DNA from: Otatea glauca
Taxonomy: Eukaryota > Streptophyta > Magnoliopsida > Poales > Poaceae
Direction of reading: 5' to 3'
NCBI GenBank assembly: GCA_036346275.1
Contig: CM070721.1
Span: 6,150,452-6,214,451, forward strand
DNA length: 64,000 bases
The notes beneath the pieces are model-generated. The model was not told the origin of the DNA and made no database searches. It saw nothing but the letters and a program-made list of their open reading frames with translations. Positions 23,989 to 40,900 of this stretch are shown here, piece by piece. The translations under genes and the position numbers were made by a program. How positions within the stretch are numbered: position 1 is the stretch's first letter; each line of letters begins with the position of its first letter.

Positions 23989-24135
23989 ATAAGTGGCACA
24001 GCAATGTGCTAGTTTTTTTCGTGTGGGGTAATGCATTATGTAGAAATCTAGAATTTCTGGAAGATGCAATTCGCCAATGGAATAGGAATGTGGTAGTACT
24101 GAGAAATCAATCCTTTTGTTTGAGAAAGCTTTCTC

Positions 24136-24363
24136 GGTCTGTTTGTTTCAGCTTTGGATTCTTTAAAAGCTGATTCTGGATTGTGGTTTTAGAGAAGCTG
24201 ATTCTTCAAAAGCTGAAATTCAAAAGCACATATGAAGTGGATTCTGGATTCTAGTGTATATGGTGGACTAGATTGTGAGAATCGGATTCTAGAATCAGGC
24301 TGTTTGTTTCTGATTCTGCTTTTAGGACCAGAATCCAGAATCAAAAGCTAAAACAAACAGGCC
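24136..24363. mobile_element. MITE with TGTTTGTTT...AAACAAACA termini
   Basis: Left end GGTCTGTTTGTTTCAGCTTT and right end the imperfect inverse AAAGCTAAAACAAACAGGCC bound about 228 bp. Internal GATTCTGGATTC/GAATCCAGAATC motifs are repeated in both orientations. It is non-coding and the target duplication is unclear. Confidence 0.6.
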
Positions 24364-24874
24364 TTTAGAGGACTGGGTTTACACGGGTAACACTGCAGCT
24401 TCTTCTACACAAGTAATTCTGCATGCCACTTGTCATGATCGCCGTGGACTTGTGAGGCATGAAGGGAAGGCACCAAACATGTTCAAATTGTACATGCTAC
24501 ATGCCAAGATAACCAAGAAACTTCACTTGGGAGACCCATGACTTCAAAGGCACGGTCCATGTCACCCACGAACCTATTGAACTCCTGTTTCCTGAACATG
24601 CCTTACAGTACAACACTGACATGTAATGGGAATTAATGCATCAATTCAAACCAAATTCTTATTGCAATGTTCATACTTCATACAAACAAACTTATTAGAT
24701 TGAAGGTACCAAACAAGTACTACAATATAGCAAGAACATGTAGAGATGCAAAATATTGCAATGTTCAGAGAAATTAACGAAACTGTCGATTTCCCAACCC
24801 CTTGAGCAGTTTGAGACACGTCGTCATTAACGAGGTTTCCATCTTTCTGAGGCCAAACCACACGTCCACACCAA

Positions 24875-26806
24875 CTAGTGCATGCTGCCCGTCCATTGCT
24901 GGGGAAGAGAAGCTCCATGACCAGCAGCGGCGGAGGTCCCTGCTTCTTCCATCGGAGCAGCAGCAGCAGGAACCACCACCCGCTCACCCCATGCCTGGCT
25001 GGCGGCCTGAGGGCGATACAGCAAAGGCGACCATGTCTTGGCGAGATCCTCCAAGAAGGAGGGGTTCGGAGGCAGGCCGAGGCACGGGTCGTAGTTGACG
25101 CCGGCGAAGGCGAACGCCCGCGCGGCGAACTCGGCGTTCCTCATCCAGCGGTTGCCGGCCTCGTCCACGACACCGCGGCGCTGCCTCGCGGCGGCGGCGT
25201 TCCTCTCCATCTTCTGGAAGTACTTCTGCGCGTGGCTGGCGATCTGGACCGGAGTCCTGGTAGTGACGAACTGCTTGGATATGCTCTTCCACTTGCCGCG
25301 CCCCAAGACGCTCACCCCTCGGAGAAACAGGCTGCAATGCCATCCAGATCCAGGTTGAAGAAGTGCTAGTCAGCCAGATTGTTGATGGAAATTAAGATCA
25401 AGAAACATAATATTTACCTTTTCTTCAAGCAAGTGCCTGGTTACAGGTTATGAAGGTGAGGTACATATGTTCACCCAAGAAAAATAGTTTTGAGGCTAGG
25501 ATCGAGATGAACTTTTTTTTTTTCGATTACAAGGAAGATGTACACGCACATATACCACACATACATGCATCTCCTTAGCACACATTTGAAAAGATGGTGG
25601 CCGGAGATAAATCTATAACCTCATAAATTTTTTACTAAAGTGTACTTATGTGTGCATGAAGGTGGACACCAGGATTTGAATCTCGGTGGGTGGAATGATG
25701 TACCCATAAATCCACCACTCTATGAAAAGATGTTTCCCCAGAGATGAAATAATTTGATAATTAGGATTTTTTGGTGAATTTCCTTCTATAATGAAAAATT
25801 CTGCCTATTCCGACAATGTGTGTTTGTTAGTCAATTATGAAAAACTCAAACTTGTCCGTGTATTGAATTCACAGCGTGAATGTATATTTATAGCAAAAAC
25901 CTATACATGAATAAAAATTAATTCCATAACAACCACGATCGCCATATATAAGTATAGCCATGCTCAGCATGCTAAACAATCGGTTCCTTGAAAAAACCAA
26001 ACCAAGATAATAGACAATTACTACCAGTTATACACCTTACCAATCAGAGCTATTATAAATTCTCAAAAAAGAAAAACAAACCTAGTGTGTTTCTAGAATT
26101 TATTAATACTATTTTAACGGAGCATTACATATATCCACAAAAGTGGAAAATGGACCATATCAAATACATAGTTCAATGACTTGCAAAAACTAAACCTCCC
26201 AACCTCTTGATTAATACCCAATTGCATGCTTAATCACTATACATGAAGATACATCATACATCTTCAAAATAGTGCAAACCAAACAAACAAATAAACATTA
26301 ATATAATTAACCAGGGAGAAGGATAGCATGCAAATAAATAACCTGTGTTCATTCGCTGTCCATGGCATCCCCTTTCGTGGCACCAATGGTTGACGACCGG
26401 CCTGGTTCTCCAGCACCTCCACCTCGTTTTCCTCGACCACCGGCCCATCCTGCGTCTCCACCTCCTCTAATGGATGATCAAGCAACAACTCCTCTGCATC
26501 CAGCATGGCTTTCTCCTCCTCCAAAATCCGAAAGTTGTTACTTACAACGGTGCTCGTAGGGTGGTCAACGTCTTCTTGCATGTCGCTGCCGCCACCGCCC
26601 TTCTCCCGGCTCTGCATCAGATGACTCTCCGGGATGAGCTCGCCGTACAATTCTGTTACCTCTTGTATGGTCTTCCAAGGGAACAGTTTAAGGAGATTTT
26701 CTATGATGCCATTGTGTTTTGTGTTTTTGTCACTGAGATTACCGAGGAGTGACCTAGCTTCTTCTATCTCAGAGAGGGTCCATTCCTCAGCCAATCTTGA
26801 ATCCAT
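24875..26806 (-). CDS. MYB-related transcription factor, SHAQKYF class (copy 1)
   Basis: Probably a nuclear DNA-binding regulator. Two exons on the minus strand, 26806-26343 and 25331-24875, are joined across a 1.0-kb intron (donor AG|GTTATT, acceptor TTGCAG) in the middle of an Arg/Ser codon, giving 306 aa. Residues about 7-60 (EEWTLSEIEEARSLLGNL...FPWKTIQEVTELYGEL) form a degenerate first SANT/MYB repeat. An acidic linker follows. A second MYB repeat straddles the intron (PWTANEH...LFLRGVSVLGRGKWKSISK) and ends in TRTPVQIASHAQKYF, the signature of plant R-R type (DIVARICATA-like) and MYBS-like factors. The intron position within the second repeat matches copy 2. Start 26806 was chosen because copy 2 aligns there (MDSRLAEEW / MDPRVNQEW) and because a TATA box lies 77 bp upstream. 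Its targets cannot be told from sequence. Confidence 0.88.
25511..25745 (-). mobile_element. SINE-like unit in the intron of MYB copy 1
   Basis: On the minus strand a tRNA-type A-box-like motif (TAGAGTGGTGGATT) is followed about 40 bp later by GAGATTCAAATCC, close to a pol III B box. The unit ends in an A-run (plus strand, 11 T at about 25513-25523). Size and order suit a tRNA-derived SINE. No target duplication was confirmed. Confidence 0.4.
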
Positions 26807-26882
26807 GAGAGACTTCTGAAGACAACACAAGAGTTCACAATATGAAGAGGTTTGGGATGGGAACATAAGGAGTAGGGCAAGG

Positions 26883-26890
26883 TATTTATA
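26883..26890 (-). promoter_or_regulatory. TATA box of MYB copy 1
   Basis: TATAAATA on the minus strand lies 77 bp before the start codon, within GGCCTATAAATACCTTGCCC. The same box and context occur before copy 2. Confidence 0.7.
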
Positions 26891-26899
26891 GGCCGTGTG

Positions 26900-28750
26900 G
26901 CGCGACTATTTGTCACGACCGATTAATTGCAAACTATATAAGTGCTAGTGATATAGCGAATCTTCAATCTTCAATAGTACAGTCATAATTAAATAGTTAT
27001 CGTTTTGGACATCGACGTACACGGTCTTCAAAATACAGTTTTGATCACTAATTTCTTTCATAATATATTATAAAACCTAATAAAATTATAATATTATGAA
27101 AGTACTTTTCGAGACAAATATGCATGCATATATTATTTTTATGTACCCAATTTAAATATTTAAAAAGATATTGATAATCAAAGTTTCGAAAGTTTGATGT
27201 ATCTATATCCGAAATGAAACTATTAGTAATTGGAGGGAGTAATATATATATATATATATATCGAAGATATCGGCTCTTTTATTTTCATACCCAGACATAT
27301 AAATTGCCGAGATATAGAATGGCATAAACATCACTCTCATCAGTCTCGTGCCAATTGATCATCCGATCTAGCATTACAACTTAGATCAATGACAGAGCTA
27401 AGACAAGCCTCAACGCAACTCGACGGACCGTACAAGCTTCTCTCACATATGTTAATAATAGCCATTGAAAACATGATGTGGCGGTTTGATGAGCCTTTAA
27501 TTACAAATAAATGCCATTTCTGCTAACCCAAGACATAGTTACCACAATAATCCCAAATGTGCGATCTTTGGGTGGACATGTGAAAATAATTTAGGGCGAC
27601 TTCACAATTTTCTGTTAATTCAACCTTGCAAACAAGTGTTGCCGCCGACCTCCATGAACAAGGAAATACCTGCAGCCCTGCAACTTAGTATAAATTCAAG
27701 AGATTTTATCCATGAGGTGTGATGGTTCCATGGGCATTTCCATGATGTTATATTGAGAATAACCCTAATTAAGCTGGCTGGATTCTGTTATCAGTAGGCG
27801 CGCGTTTCATGCATAAAGAGTGCATGGTTCTTCCGTAGGGAAAATATGTATATCTGCTAGTATTAATTAAACACCCTTTCTTACATTAATAAATGATCCA
27901 TAAATGTAGTGAGGTAAGTATATAAATATCTTTTTTCAAGATATATATGCAAGCATTAATTTGGCTTCCTGCATATGAGCCAACGTTGGAGATGGACGGT
28001 TGAGCGACGTATTCTGGTCTGCAGTAGTCCATGCACGGTTGACCTTGTTTTTTTCTTAAAAAAAAAGCTTAAATAATCCATGAATGACAATGTGAATCTT
28101 TTCTCAAGATTTTCTATGGGACACTAATGCATGATAGCCATAAGTCATTAGATTTGGGAGGCTTATGAAGTTACCAAACGTGCATATATAATTGTAGACA
28201 CAATATGTTATACATGGTATATAGCCATGAATCTGGGAACATGAAATATGAAGGCACCGAAGATGTATAATTACAGTAAGTACTTTTTTACAGTACACTT
28301 GGGACTCCAATAATTGTCAACAACTATAAATTGCATGTAACCACTGAGTTACTAGGGGTAATACACATGCACTTTTTATTTTTAACTCAAAATTATTTAT
28401 AGAGGTATCATATCTGAACTTTATATGTAACACTAAAACTATCCTAATCTAAACCAACACAGCTATAATTTGATACGTTTAGAGACTCGGGTCTCGACGC
28501 CATTGCCTTTGCCTCATCCTTTTGCTTTCTGTCGTCAATAGTAGGATACATATTCGGCAAGAGTTTTCGTGCATATATATACTGAGCATATAAGTTCGAT
28601 CCCAAGAGAACACGGTAGAGAGGAATCATAGAACAGTCGTATATATGCATGCAGTATGCTTAAAAGAACAAAAGATCAAACAAAATATTGTCTACAAGCG
28701 AAGAAATTATGCTTTGACATCCAGCTCAAATTATCGCTAAACTAGTAAAC
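26900..28750. other. upstream region of MYB copy 1
   Basis: No gene is seen. About 27000-27243 looks like the right part of a Stowaway-type MITE (it ends GGAGGGAGTA). Short blocks match the region upstream of MYB copy 2: AAGTGCCATTTCT, the CCTCCATGAA...ACCTGCAGCC block at 27650-27680, and ATCCATGAATGACA...TCTTTTCTCAAGAT at about 28075-28110. They show that the tandem duplication includes upstream sequence. Confidence 0.5.
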
Positions 28751-28751
28751 T

Positions 28752-29006
28752 ACTCCTTCCGTCCAAGTTTACAGAGCGTATTTTCTAATGATCTTGTCTA
28801 TAAATATATGACGTATTTTATATTCAAATGCAAATTAGTGTGATGTTACCTTTATATCCCTAATAAATATCTAGATTTTCTTGATATTCTCTATATGCAT
28901 GCATTGAATATAGTGCATAGTGATAATAATTAGGGATAGTCTAGTTGTTTTTAATATCTCATTGGTTTATGTATCAAGAAGAAATATACCTTATAAACTT
29001 AGATGG
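28752..29006. mobile_element. MITE family 1, copy a
   Basis: It starts CTCCTTCCGTCCAAGTTTAC. It contains AATGATCTTGTCTATAAATAT, TAATAAATATCTAGAT and GCATTGAATATAGTGC, and ends with TATAAACTTAGATGGAGAG. The same order of blocks occurs at 33908-34176 and 56822-57092. It is AT-rich, about 255 bp and non-coding, with Stowaway-like ends. Confidence 0.75.
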
Positions 29007-29377
29007 AGAGAGGACAACAATTGCATCAAGTGTGAGAAATTATAAATAAAAAACTATCATCCGATCATCAGCATCTACTGCTAAGTTCCCTACGTTGTCG
29101 TCTTGGGTAATGTGGTCCAGTAATAATGACGGCATCGAACATGTATCTATTGTAGTAAAACATGCATAAACAGGTATTGAGAATACATCTATATGCTCAT
29201 ACAACCATAATGCACAATGCACAGATTTACGGAATGAAGGTTACGAAACAAGCATTACAATAAAACAAGGACATATAATGGGCGAAATACAATTATTGAT
29301 TCCCCAAACACACACTACTTGTGCCGCATTGTCTTCAACAAGGTTGCCATCTTTTTGAGGCTAAAGCTAAACCACAC

Positions 29378-32932
<3,555 letters not shown>

Positions 32933-33017
32933 GGGATAGAGATCTAGTTGAATACTACAAGATAGTGAGCATACGAAGACTGAGGTTGGGATGGGGAGAC
33001 TGAGCAGTAGGGCAGGG

Positions 33018-33025
33018 TATTTATA
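33018..33025 (-). promoter_or_regulatory. TATA box of MYB copy 2
   Basis: TATAAATA on the minus strand, 86 bp before the start codon, in the context GGCTATAAATACCCTGCCC. The same context (AGTAGGGCA-GGTATTTATAG on the plus strand) precedes copy 1. Confidence 0.7.
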
Positions 33026-34991
33026 GCCTGGCAGTGTGGCAGATCTATTTGTGTGTTGATTAATCAAAGACTTTAATTGATATAGAAATAGTAGATATAC
33101 AATCATACAATCGATCGAAGACCTTCATGCCATTGAGTACCGCAAATTTACATCTAGCAATTCAACAAAATAAAGATCGATTCTCATGCCAATCATAAAC
33201 AGTTCGATCCCATGATGGAGACATGCATTGAGGGTCTCGATCAACAGTTCCCGTGAGATATTAAGAGCTTTTCCATGATATATGCCAATGGTAAACATCT
33301 AAAACGCGGTTTAGTTAAGGAGCCTATAACAGCGTCTAATAAGTGCCATTTCTAACCTGAAATAGTTTTTAATTAACCTTAATTAATTACGTGATGTGCT
33401 TCCGCGCGTGTGGTAGCAGCAGGATCCGATCTCACCGTGAAAATAGCAATCTCTACAGCGATGGTCCGTACGTACGGACGTAGGTTCAAGCGTAAGCGCT
33501 TGAGCATGCATATCGGCACGTGTGTAGTTTCATACGCATGCATGACCCTTTGAAGAACATATGGAAGCTGTTTAGGTTGACTTGAACATTTTGTTAATTT
33601 CGCAATGCAAACAACCATCGCAGGCCTCCATGAAAAGACAAGGACTGGAGAGACGACACCTGCAGCCTAGTTTAATTCTAAGATTTGGTGCAGATGAGGT
33701 GTGTGATGCTTGCTTCGCGCTTACATATGCTAGCTAGAGTGTGGATGTGCATGCTCATGCCATGGCCATGCTCTTCTTTCTAGAGTGCAAAACCCATATA
33801 CCACCGTTGCCGCCGCCCTCCCTATAGCCCACAGAATTCCATCATAGGCGGGTTTGGCTGTGATCCATCCATGGAGTTTTGTGTATAACTAATGCATGCT
33901 TCATTAATAACACTCACTCTATCCAAGTTTACGAGTTGTATTTTTGAATGATCTTGTTCATAAATATAAGCGTATTTCATATTTCAATGCTAAATTAATG
34001 TGATTTCTCTATGTACCCTTAATAAATATCCATCTTTAATTACTTCATATTCTCTGTATGTATGCATTGAATATAGTGCTTAGTGATAATAATTAGGGGT
34101 AATCTAGTCATTTTCAATACATTCTTGGTCTATGTGCCATGAAGAAATACACCTCATAAACTTGACAGAGGGAGTAGATGTTATTCTAGGTCCTTTCACT
34201 TCCACCAAGTCACATCTACAAAAGACACAATTACCCATCTTTATATCTTTGGATGATGTCGTACTCGAGTCCATAGTAGTAACTGACATTGAAAATAGCT
34301 AATGAGGGGGTTTTGAAAGGAAAAAATGATAAAAAGTCACATCGAAATTATAGAATGACATGTAAGTACTTAGAATCAAAATTTGAAAGTTAGAGTGACA
34401 TGTATTTGGATACGGATGGAGTACTTAACATCTCTCGCTTGATACCTACTGTTAAATAAATGATCCATGAGTTACTATATAACGACTCGAAGCACATGCA
34501 TCTTTCTCACGGTACATCACATATAAATTTGACCTGCCGCATGCATGAACATCTAGTAGTCAATGGTTGGCGACGGATGTTGTTCTTGTTTTTTAGTTTC
34601 CTCGAAAGGTTCTAATAAATATTGATCCATGAATGACACGAGGCTCGTCACACCGATCTTTTCTCAAGATTTAATTTCTCTGTGCTATACGCACATTAAT
34701 TTGGTGTGTTGCACAAACGTTAGCATATCTGCAGAAACCTGTACAGTTGACAAACGAATGGTTGCATATACATACGTACGATTGCATGATCAATGCATGC
34801 ATGTCATCTATCGTGGACTACGTACTCATGGTCAACCGCAGGCCTCGATTGATCTTTGCTTTCAGAATCAAACGTTGTAAATATTCGCATTAGTTGCCAC
34901 GGTAAAAACCAAGGTTAATTGGGAGATTCGGCTCGACAGGAGCAGTCAATATTTTAGATATCTGCAAGTACCTTCTGTGACTAGCATGTTG
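33026..34991. other. upstream region of MYB copy 2
   Basis: No gene is seen. It shares scattered blocks with the upstream region of copy 1 and contains the MITE at 33908-34176. About 34300-34430 holds a short segment ending GGATGGAGTACTTAAC that may be another MITE end. It stops at the CACTA insertion site. Confidence 0.45.
33908..34176. mobile_element. MITE family 1, copy b
   Basis: It shares the block order of the copy at 28752-29006: ATCCAAGTTTACGAGTTGTA, AATGATCTTGTTCATAAATATA, TAATAAATATCCATCTTTAA, GCATTGAATATAGTGCTTAG and CATAAACTTGACAGAGGGAGTA. The GAGGGAGTA end is the best preserved of the three copies. Confidence 0.78.
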
Positions 34992-35262
34992 CACTACTGC
35001 GGATCGGGCATACACAAGCGGTTCGAAACCGCTTTCAGAAGCGGTTTTAGAACCGCTTGTAAGCAACCGGGAGTGATACCCCGTCGGGTATCACAAGCGG
35101 TTCCCCGAACCGCTTGTGGTTCGACATTTCCACAAGCGGTTGGTGTTACCAACCGCTTGGAGAGGTTCTCTCCAAAAGCGGTTGGTGTTACGAACCGCTT
35201 GAAGAGGGCTCTCTCACAAGCGGTTGGAGTTACCAAGCGCTTGTGAAGAGTCCGACAACAGT
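34992..35262. repeat. left CACTA terminus and subterminal repeats
   Basis: After the 19-bp terminal repeat, about ten copies of AAGCGGTT or its inverse AACCGCTT are arranged in head-to-head pairs, often framed as ACAAGCGGTT(...)AACCGCTTG. Such arrays are the usual binding sites of the element's own TNPA-like protein in En/Spm elements. Confidence 0.88.
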
Positions 35263-35393
35263 AGCGTTTGATTATATTCAATATAGAATATGTTTTCAGA
35301 GGGTTTTGATATAGATTTTGACAATTAAAATAAATAGAACTTCATGAGTTTTTTGACACACTTAAATATATATATATATTAGTCATGTAGTAT

Positions 35394-37995
35394 TGAAAGG
35401 ATAGGGATGTCGCCAGAGGGGGTGAATAGGCGGATTAAAAACTTTATAGCTTAAATGCGCGGAATAAAAATATTGCAGCTAAATAAAATCTCCGAGTTTC
35501 TGAACAATCCGGAGTGTCCGGATACTCAATCCGGATATCTCGGATAGTCCGATCCCGAGGGTCCTAACGAGTGTCCGGTTATTCAATCCGGATATCTCGG
35601 ATTATCCGGACTGTCCGGTATTCAATCCGGATACTCGGATAGTCCAATCCGAGGGTCCTAACCCGAGTGTCCGGTATTCAATCCGGATACTCGGATTATC
35701 CGGACTGTCCGGTTCGTGATTCGGATACTCGGATTGAGGACTTGAATGGAGATTTTAAATCTTTGCAATTTTTCAACAATCTACTTGAATACAAAAGATC
35801 TAAATGATGTCGTACTGAGGGCATAGAAGATCCGGAGCCAAACACAACAAAAGAGTAGATCGGGCAATTTCAAGATTCAAAATCAAATACTAAAACAAGA
35901 GTAAGAAGCAAACTTGGAGACGATGATTTTTCACCCAAGTTCGGATCCTTGAGGGATCCTACGTCTCCGTTGAGGCGGCTCGGTCACACTTGAGCCGGGT
36001 CTCTTTCAACCCTCTTCCTCCCTGTTGCACAAATGCACTCGCCGGTCTTCACTCCTTTGATTCCTTCCCTTACGGAGGCGGAATCGGCCTTCACAAACTT
36101 CCCACGGCCAACCACACAAAGCTCCGGTGGCTCGTAGGCGACCTCCTAGCCGTCTAGGAGTCCTCAACCTCCAAGAGTAACAAATGCTCACGAAGAACAA
36201 GCTTGGAGATGAAATCAAGTGCTCAATCAACTCAAATCTCACTCAACAAACTCTTCCCAACCCTTCTCACAAGGGGATCACTTAGATCTAAGGGTAAAAG
36301 CTCCCTCAAAGCCCCTCACACAGCCCCTCAAAAATCCACTCCAAAAACCTCTCCAAAAGGCTCCCTCAAAAAGAGAGAGGAAGGGCTATATATAGACCTC
36401 CCCAAAAACTAGCCGTTGGGGGCTGGCTGCGCACAATCCGGAGTCTCCGGATTTCAATCCGGAGTCTCCGGATTGACTGAGAAAGGCTAACAGAGAGACT
36501 CAATCCGAGAGTCCGGATGATCCGGATAGTCCGGATGACTCGGATAGTCCGAATCAAGACCGAGCAGCGACGGCAACGAGCATAACTTTTGACTCGGACT
36601 CGATTTCAGAGATTTTGGACTCTCCCAAAGCTAAGAACGAGGGCTACACAACCAACAAGATCTCACTACCCAAAACTCAAAGGATAACCACAGATTTCAC
36701 AAAGAAATCAAGAGAGACCTACAACCCTCACTTTCCTAAGACTACCAACACCACTCTCTTTCTAAGATTCACAAGGATGGATCACTTGAGCACTTGACAC
36801 ATCTAAAAGTCATTCGACATCGCATCCCTCTTAATAGTACGGCAATCCTTAGACTCAAATTAAATCAAAGATAATATAAGTCTAGAACTAGTCACTTGCA
36901 GTCTTCTTTCTTGATGTCGATGCATGAAGACCTTCACCATATAATTGATGACATCTTCGCCTTGTCCAACTCGACTCGATTCACCTCATGAGACTCTCGT
37001 CCTATCAACCTTGACTTGATCATCCTCTCTCGACGATCTCCACGCCAAGTTGCTCTTGACTTAGTCCTCAGCTCTTGGTGACACCGCCGTCTTGTTGACC
37101 TCGGCTTAATGATCATCCTCCAAGATACCTTGGTCATCATACACATACGGGACCTAATTCTTTCCAAACTACTCATGAAAGACATTAGTCCCAAAAGCTC
37201 AATAGATATGAATAAAGTTGATATTTGTGAGCAGTTGATTACAACAAGTGTTTCATATAAAGAAGCACAATATAAATGGAAACACTTGACATAAGAAATG
37301 TTCTCTACTAAGTACATCATGATGAATATGTAATTGATCTATATGCACTAGAGATATATAATTGCCAATATGATGAATCAATTAAATCATGGCAAGGATC
37401 ACAGACTTTACTTAAATGAAGCACATGATAGAATATACACGAATTGTACATGTGCAAATAACATTTGGAGTAAGAGTAAATATGTGATCCAACACTAGAT
37501 AAACTTCACTAAGAGAATTGCATGAGAAGATATACAAATAAAACATGCATGCACCAAGTCAATCTATAGCAAAATGAAGTTTAACTCTAGTTAATACATG
37601 CATACTATAATGAACTCAAATGAATATATATGCACAAATAAATATGACATGAACCAATGTGCATATATAAAATCAACATGCTACTTGGAGTTCACTATGC
37701 ATTTGCACGAAAGGAATGCAATAACAAATATAGAATAGATACCAAAATTGCATACCTTATCTTTGCTTAACCTTCCTATTTGATTTTCCTCTAAATAGAT
37801 GAGACTGATACTCAACTAGGCAATAACAAGTTAGTCTCATAGCAATATAATCATATTAGAGGTTTGTCATTTGCTAAGCACTAAGTTAAGCATTTACTTA
37901 ATTTACATAGATTGTCATTATGAGTGTTTGTCATTAATCACCAAAATAACATTCATTAATCACTAAAATAACATAAGTGCCTAGATGCACTTTCA
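35394..37995 (-). repeat. 3' LTR of nested copia element (left copy)
   Basis: This 2602-bp LTR carries repeated TCCGGATA(C/T)TC/ACTGTCCGG motifs at about 35505-35740 and 36435-36555. Compared with the right copy it has many 1-3-base indels, mostly at C or G runs, while the AT-rich last 1.4 kb is almost identical. Confidence 0.93.
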
Positions 37996-40900
37996 ATCTC
38001 CCCTTTTGGTGATTTATGACAAACCTATTATCAATTGCACCAAATGACAATATTAAGATATTTAGCATTAAAACAAGCATAAAGATACAATAAGAGATCA
38101 TACTTACAAATCATCCCTTTTGTCAATCGATTAGGGACAATTGATAAATCCATAAATTCTCCCCTTTGTCATTAATCCCAAAAGGTGTTTAAAAGATTCT
38201 TATTGTTTATTCAATAAAATCTGTTCTCCCCTTGATTGCACACTCAATAAAAAGATTAGGAGAAACAAAATAAAGATAAGGAGCTAGTAATATGACAATA
38301 ATATTAAGCTCCCTAAATCTAGGCAAGATATGATACCAATTATTTCCAAGATTTAGGTAATAGATTTTCTAGTTATACCAAATTAAAGAAGTCATGATTC
38401 TTAGGATATAAGTGATGCTTAAACATGACACACGAATATGATTTCACATATTCTTTAAACATCAAGATCATATAGCAAATTTATATAATTTAAGCACATG
38501 CTCATGATCAAATCAAATTCTAACAATCAAGATCATATAAAGAAGATTACACAAGTAGGAATTGCTTATATGATCACAAGATGTATACAAGATCATGAAT
38601 CAAGGTTGTATAAGTAAGATGCACTTTCATGATCAAGAATTTCATAAACTTATCAAGGGCATACCTCTTTGCAATGTGTCACCCATATGTACCTTTTAGT
38701 TCTTGATAATGCCGAATGCAAATTAGATGACACTTCAAAACAATTTAGGATTAGAGGATACCTCTTGAAAGATACCAATTAATCATATCAAATAACACAA
38801 TTTAGCATAATGGTGTGCACAGACATTATTGAATGTGGTCAGAAAAGAAACACGTCCCTTTGTCGATTCTTGTCCACCGCATGTTCGAATTGGTCATGAT
38901 CACCGCGCCGGTCTTAGATCCTCGTACTATGGAGCTCCTCTCCATTTCCTTCATCCCACCGTCGAAGATGACCCTTTTCCAATACCTTGAACATCAATAG
39001 ACAAGCACACGATTTTCGGAACAAATATCTTTTAATTTGACCCAAGTTAGTTTGATAATGTCTAAGTACAACATGCATGATATATATGATATACAAGACA
39101 ATACTCTTTGCATGCAATTTAAAACAATTCAAGATATCAATTAAAGATTTTATTACACCACATGACAATGAAAATATTTGAAACTCATTCAAATTTAATC
39201 TTGACATCCACTTGTAAGAGAGACAATGAGTAAAACACATTCAACCTCACTCTTGAGCTTACAAGGAAATTTTCTCTTTCCATAATAAACTCGAAGTTAT
39301 GCAAGAGAGAAAACATTTTGAGGCTAAGTTACAATTAAATCCAATTTCCAAAAGAACTTAGCCAAAAGATGCACTTTCATTGGAATGAAAACTTAAATAG
39401 ATATGCTCCACTTTGAAGCTTGGAGCAATGAATAAGTTCACTTAGTTTTCATCTTGAAAGGCTTGCCAAGATGCCAATTTAAAACTCTTAAAATCTCGAA
39501 AAGATGCAAATAGCAGCACAAAGTCGATTATAACTTTTAAACTATTGCTCAAATACAAAAATCATCAATACGGAACAGATCCGTCTCGAAATCCTCTTCG
39601 AGGGCTATGAAGACTGAATATTAATTTGAGCAAAGGAGAAACCCCAAAAATAGGATGAACAAGATATTGCAAGAAAGTATAGATAGCAATTTCAAATTTG
39701 GGCGAATGTACAACCCGGAGACTCGGTATTTTGATCCGGAGTGTCCGGATAATCCGGATACTCCGGATATATTACCCGGATACTCCGGGTTGTTCAGCTT
39801 CATCCCTAAAACTGAACATTTTGAATTTGGATCAAATCTTGATCAAATAAAGTCCAATAGCCATAAGATTTTGCAGAAATGATCCGTGAACATCCAAGAG
39901 ACTTCTCCAAAAAGAATTTCTCAAATATCACCCTCCAATCAAAAATTAGATCAAAATGGGCATTGGATGTTTAGTTTTGACACTAAGTCAAATAAAGTCA
40001 ACAATCTCGCAAATGAGTTCAAATAAATTTGAGAATTTTTCAGATATGAACTCCATATGTGAGAGAAGGTTTTCCAACAAGGATTTTCAATAAATAAATT
40101 TCATTTCGAGAAATATGATGAAAGATGCATATGAAACACATAAAAGATTAAGATTTTCACCAAATCCTCAAAATGGAACCAAATGGGTTTTGAATGGTAA
40201 TATGCAATTATATGGCTTCATATGATTTAGAGAGATGTTTATAAGCCTATTTGCATAATCAAATCCATTCAAATCGTAAAATCCAACTTAATGCAAGAGT
40301 ATGCCAAATAAGATCGAAAGAGAGAAAAGGCATACCTATTTCAAATTAAGTTGAAATTATTTGAAATTAGGCATAAACATTATTTAGACTCCCAAGAAAC
40401 TTTTCCAAAAGAATTTTCCAAAAGGAGTCTCCAATCAAGAGATATGCCAAATTTTGCTTTGAGGGTTTAAAAGAAATTGAATTTTACGAATGTTCAAAAT
40501 GCATTCCGGATTGAAATTTATGGAGATTTGAACTTTCATAGCTTTGTATGAGTAAGAAATACTGTTTCAATCCAAGATATGCAAATAAATCCAATTCAAA
40601 TGGCGAAATCCACAAAATGCAACAACGGGTCATTTTGGGTCAAATGGATGATTTTGGCCAAATTCAAATGGCTATAACTTTTGAACGGTTGGTCGTTTGG
40701 AAAAACTTTGAACTGAAGAAATGCTTAAAATGACCAACCCTATGAGTTTTGTATTGACCACTTTTTCAAACTCCAAATAGATTTTGCTTTAGAAAAATTT
40801 GAAGTTAAATGCAAAAGCAAGATCACAAAGATCTTTTTAAGCCAAAGTTTGACTTTTAGCTTCTAGCCAAGGGTTAGATACTTGAAAACATTTGAAATGC

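Larger units (their letters stand above)
23480..24645. other. 3' region of RPT5 and intergenic spacer
   Basis: This holds the RPT5 3' UTR (AATGAATTAAATGA near 23613 could serve polyadenylation) and two MITEs listed separately. About 24370-24640 is mixed sequence in which I recognise nothing. Confidence 0.4.

Noticed and set aside
25095..25369. Plus-strand frames over the MYB exon
   Set aside because: GC-rich shadows of the minus-strand MYB exon 2.
26264..26866. Single-exon 200-codon protein starting at 26866
   Set aside because: The open frame runs past the GT donor into the intron, and the upstream Met lacks support. The paralogue and TATA box favour ATG 26806 and a splice at 26343.
35500..35740. 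TCCGGATA repeats as a CRISPR or satellite array
   Set aside because: Units are short, irregular and confined to LTRs and the interior of one retroelement.
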